DNA from: Ruminococcus flavefaciens
GTDB lineage: Bacteria > Bacillota_A > Clostridia > Oscillospirales > Ruminococcaceae
Direction: 5' to 3'
DNA length: 7,539 nt
NCBI GenBank assembly: GCA_004556875.1
Contig: SFFP01000081.1
Coordinates: 1-7,539, forward strand
Both the position numbers and the translations under genes were made by a program. Below the pieces are notes generated by a model, which was given only the letters and a program-made list of their open reading frames with translations, was not told the DNA's origin and did no database searches. Shown in pieces: positions 5,924-7,539 of the stretch; the stretch's first letter is position 1, and each line of letters opens with the position of its first letter.

Positions 5924-6550
5924 TCATGAATTATACTTATTCATGGCTTCGTCTGTTTTTCCCTGAACCATGAGCTTTATGCACTCGCAGGCGTTTTCAG
6001 CGGACTGCTTCATAAGCTCACTGTCCTCACTGCCGAACTTTCCAAGCACCCATTTTGCAAGGTCGTAATCGGGATGGGGCTTTTTGCCCACACCCATTTT
6101 TATGCGCGGATAGTCATCTCTGCCTGTCAGGTAACATATGCTCCTGAGACCATTGTGACCGCCATGACTGCCCTTGCGGCGTATTCTCAGCTTGCCGCAG
6201 TCAAGGGATATATCATCACAGACCACTATCAGATTCTGAACATCTATCTTGTAGAATTCCAGCGCCTGCACTATGGCTTCGCCGCTGTTGTTCATGTATG
6301 TGGTAGGCTTCAAAAGCAGACAGCGCTTGTCACCGATAGTCACTTCAGCAGTCTTGCCTTTGAATTTCAGTCGGTCTATCTTTTCACCAAGCTGTTCCGC
6401 AAGCATATCCATGACCATAAAGCCTGCATTGTGTCTTGTGTTTTCGTATTCAAGTCCGGGATTGCCCAGACCTGCTATGACATATTCTATTTTACCTCTT
6501 GACGAGGAAGAATTTGCGGAAATCCTGTCGAAGACATCAAATATACTCAT
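5924..6550 (-). CDS. pth: Peptidyl-tRNA hydrolase
   Basis: Pth cleaves the ester bond of peptidyl-tRNA released from stalled ribosomes and recycles tRNA; it is a cytoplasmic, usually essential enzyme. The 208-residue sequence has the family signature from residue 26 (AGLGNPGLEYENTRHNAGF). N30 and catalytic H40 correspond to N10 and H20 of the E. coli enzyme. KPTTYMNNSG (81-90) supplies M86. D112 and GGHNG (130-134, N133) complete the active site. About 20 extra residues (MSIFDVFDRISANSSSSRGK) precede the catalytic domain. An AAGGAG (6559-6564) eight bases before the ATG supports this start, so the extension is probably real. It lies 31 bases after the phosphatase gene and 55 before mfd. The pth-mfd neighbourhood is conserved in Firmicutes (spoVC near mfd in Bacillus subtilis, where fin lies between them; no such gene is present here). 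Confidence 0.97.
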   Translation of the reverse strand: MSIFDVFDRISANSSSSRGKIEYVIAGLGNPGLEYENTRHNAGFMVMDMLAEQLGEKIDRLKFKGKTAEVTIGDKRCLLLKPTTYMNNSGEAIVQALEFYKIDVQNLIVVCDDISLDCGKLRIRRKGSHGGHNGLRSICYLTGRDDYPRIKMGVGKKPHPDYDLAKWVLGKFGSEDSELMKQSAENACECIKLMVQGKTDEAMNKYNS

Positions 6551-6581
6551 TTATTTTTCTCCTTAGCTATATTCATACATC

Positions 6582-7349
6582 TTACTGACGGCTGATATCA
6601 AGCCTGTCAATAAGCTCAAGTCCGTAATGCTCTGCAAAGTTTCTGCACTTCTCCATAGGTCCTTCATCGGAAAGAGCCTGCGGAAAATGCGCATCACAGC
6701 CGATAATTACTTTGTTTCCGACTTTCTGTGCAATGCTGAAAAACTTATCACAGGGATAATGCCTGCCGTCTCTCAGTCCGAGAAGATTTATTTCCAGTGG
6801 GATATCCTTGCTTTTCATATATTTGCAGAGGCGCGTGTATTCCCTGTTATAGACCTCATCACTTCCTAAAAAACAAAGCAGGTCGGGGTGAGCAAGGTAG
6901 AGGTATCTGCCCGACTCCATGCCCTCGATGATACGGTCTACATACTTAACCAGTATACTTTCATCTGCGGTAGGGACTCCCATATATACGCCGCAGGTCT
7001 CAACATCGTTGAAGTGCTGTCCCATTATCATATAGTCAAGGGGGTAGTCCGCAAGAAACCTGTCCTGCTTTTCAATAAGCTCGGGAATGTACTCAGACTC
7101 AAAGCCAATGTATATCTTTATATCAGAAGCATACTCCTTTTTAAGATCGGTAAGCGACCTGAAATAGCCTTCCACCTCATCGGGAGTCATGCGTATTGCC
7201 GAAACATAGCCGTTATCAAATATCCACGGGCAATGATCTGAAAAGCCAAGCTCTTTCATGCCGTGAGCGATAGCGTGCTCTACATATTCTCTGTCCTCCC
7301 CCAGTGCATGATGACAGCGGAAGGTATGTGTATGATAATTTGCAAACAT
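6582..7349 (-). CDS. PHP-family histidinol-phosphatase (HisJ/HisK-type)
   Basis: The 255-residue protein has a complete PHP metallophosphatase active site: HTH (6-8), H13/H14, SDH (37-39), the bridging glutamate E84 in GFESEY, H112 in GQHF, H154 in LAHPDL, and the C-terminal D219/H221 in GCDAH. These residues bind a cluster of divalent metal ions. The family removes phosphate from histidinol phosphate in histidine synthesis, and length and motif order fit the HisJ/HisK group. No other his gene is in the window, so the substrate is inferred from family only and another small phosphate ester is possible. The start at 7349 is chosen over the frame-extending ATG at 7406, because a strong AAAGGAG lies eight bases before it and the longer version would begin upstream of the promoter. 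It is the first gene of the phosphatase-pth-mfd operon. Confidence 0.9.
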   Translation of the reverse strand: MFANYHTHTFRCHHALGEDREYVEHAIAHGMKELGFSDHCPWIFDNGYVSAIRMTPDEVEGYFRSLTDLKKEYASDIKIYIGFESEYIPELIEKQDRFLADYPLDYMIMGQHFNDVETCGVYMGVPTADESILVKYVDRIIEGMESGRYLYLAHPDLLCFLGSDEVYNREYTRLCKYMKSKDIPLEINLLGLRDGRHYPCDKFFSIAQKVGNKVIIGCDAHFPQALSDEGPMEKCRNFAEHYGLELIDRLDISRQ

Positions 7350-7357
7350 GAGCAGTG

Positions 7358-7364
7358 CTCCTTT
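7358..7364 (-). promoter_or_regulatory. Ribosome binding site that fixes the phosphatase start
   Basis: The minus strand reads AAAGGAG, eight bases before the ATG at 7347-7349. It supports a protein beginning MFANYHTHT. Confidence 0.85.
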
Positions 7365-7373
7365 CAAACTATG

Positions 7374-7402
7374 ATTATACCACGTTTGATATAAAAATTC
7401 AA
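7374..7402 (-). promoter_or_regulatory. Promoter of the phosphatase-pth-mfd operon
   Basis: On the minus strand TTGAAT (7397-7402), a 17-base spacer and a perfect TATAAT (7374-7379) with TG one base before it form an extended -10 promoter. Transcription would start near 7367, leaving a leader of about 18 bases. No other clear promoter is seen before pth or mfd, so this probably drives all three genes. Confidence 0.88.
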
Positions 7403-7443
7403 GCACGAAGCTTTTATTATTAATGTTTGCTGTATGAAACAGC

Positions 7444-7472
7444 TTGACAAATCACACTATCAGGTGTACACT
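7444..7472 (+). promoter_or_regulatory. Divergent promoter for the right-edge gene, with palindromic -10 region
   Basis: A perfect TTGACA (7444-7449) and TACACT (7467-7472) are 17 bases apart. The -10 overlaps the eight-base palindrome GTGTACAC (7464-7471). The heptamer ACACTAT occurs at 7454-7460 and 7468-7474, 14 bases apart. Such symmetry over a -10 would suit a repressor site. The predicted start is near 7479, giving a leader of about 48 bases. Confidence 0.65.
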
Positions 7473-7526
7473 ATATACATAAGGCTATATTCTGACCTTA
7501 AATATTATGTAAAGGATGTATCACAA

Positions 7527-7539
7527 ATGAAAAACGTAC
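7527..7539 (+). CDS. Start of a plus-strand gene, truncated by the window edge
   Basis: ATG at 7527 begins M-K-N-V and runs off the window. AAAGGA (7511-7516) lies ten bases upstream, and a good promoter precedes it at 7444-7472. An earlier ATG at 7516 closes after four codons and one at 7507 closes immediately. The product cannot be judged from four codons. Confidence 0.55.

Noticed and set aside
6074..6502. Open frame of 142 codons on the plus strand
   Set aside because: It is a shadow of pth, whose active-site motifs are all present on the other strand.
7480..7500. TAAGG/CCTTA hairpin in the right-edge leader
   Set aside because: A five-base stem around an 11-base loop is expected by chance in A/T-rich sequence.

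Overview
The window looks like chromosomal DNA from an anaerobic Firmicute of the clostridial lineage, probably a Ruminococcus-like member of the Oscillospiraceae. This rests on strong AGGAGG-type ribosome binding sites, sigma-A promoters with extended -10 elements, a pth-mfd gene pair, a PHP-type histidinol-phosphatase of a type familiar from Clostridia, and small DUF6442-like membrane proteins beside a short XRE regulator. The genus is an inference from general resemblance, not from any search. No tRNA, rRNA, CRISPR array, insertion sequence or phage gene was seen.

Left part (1-1125): a three-gene plus-strand operon. Two tandem paralogous small membrane proteins (112 and 105 residues, both beginning MNKEEILAKSR) are followed by a 70-residue helix-turn-helix regulator. 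Gaps are 7 and 14 bases. The operon ends in a strong hairpin terminator that also serves the convergent gene. The 197-base leader is dense with signals: a candidate plus promoter, an outward-facing minus promoter at the left edge, a perfect 12-base palindrome with related half-sites, and an exact 18-base copy of the start of the regulator gene. This is the least explained part of the window.

Middle and right (1126-7349): all genes run on the minus strand. Transcription starts at a near-consensus promoter (7374-7402) and passes through a PHP-family phosphatase, pth (peptidyl-tRNA hydrolase) and mfd (transcription-repair coupling factor), with gaps of 31 and 55 bases. A bulged hairpin with a short T tract after mfd probably ends this operon. 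A separate gene follows, with its own near-consensus promoter (2284-2312) and a 72-base leader. It encodes a lipoprotein of unknown function with a beta-rich domain and a long helical C-terminus. pth recycles stalled peptidyl-tRNA and mfd removes stalled RNA polymerase and recruits repair, so that pair is a conserved housekeeping unit. The phosphatase is probably metabolic and merely co-transcribed.

Right edge (7403-7539): a divergent promoter with a palindromic -10 region leads to the first four codons of a plus-strand gene that continues outside the window.
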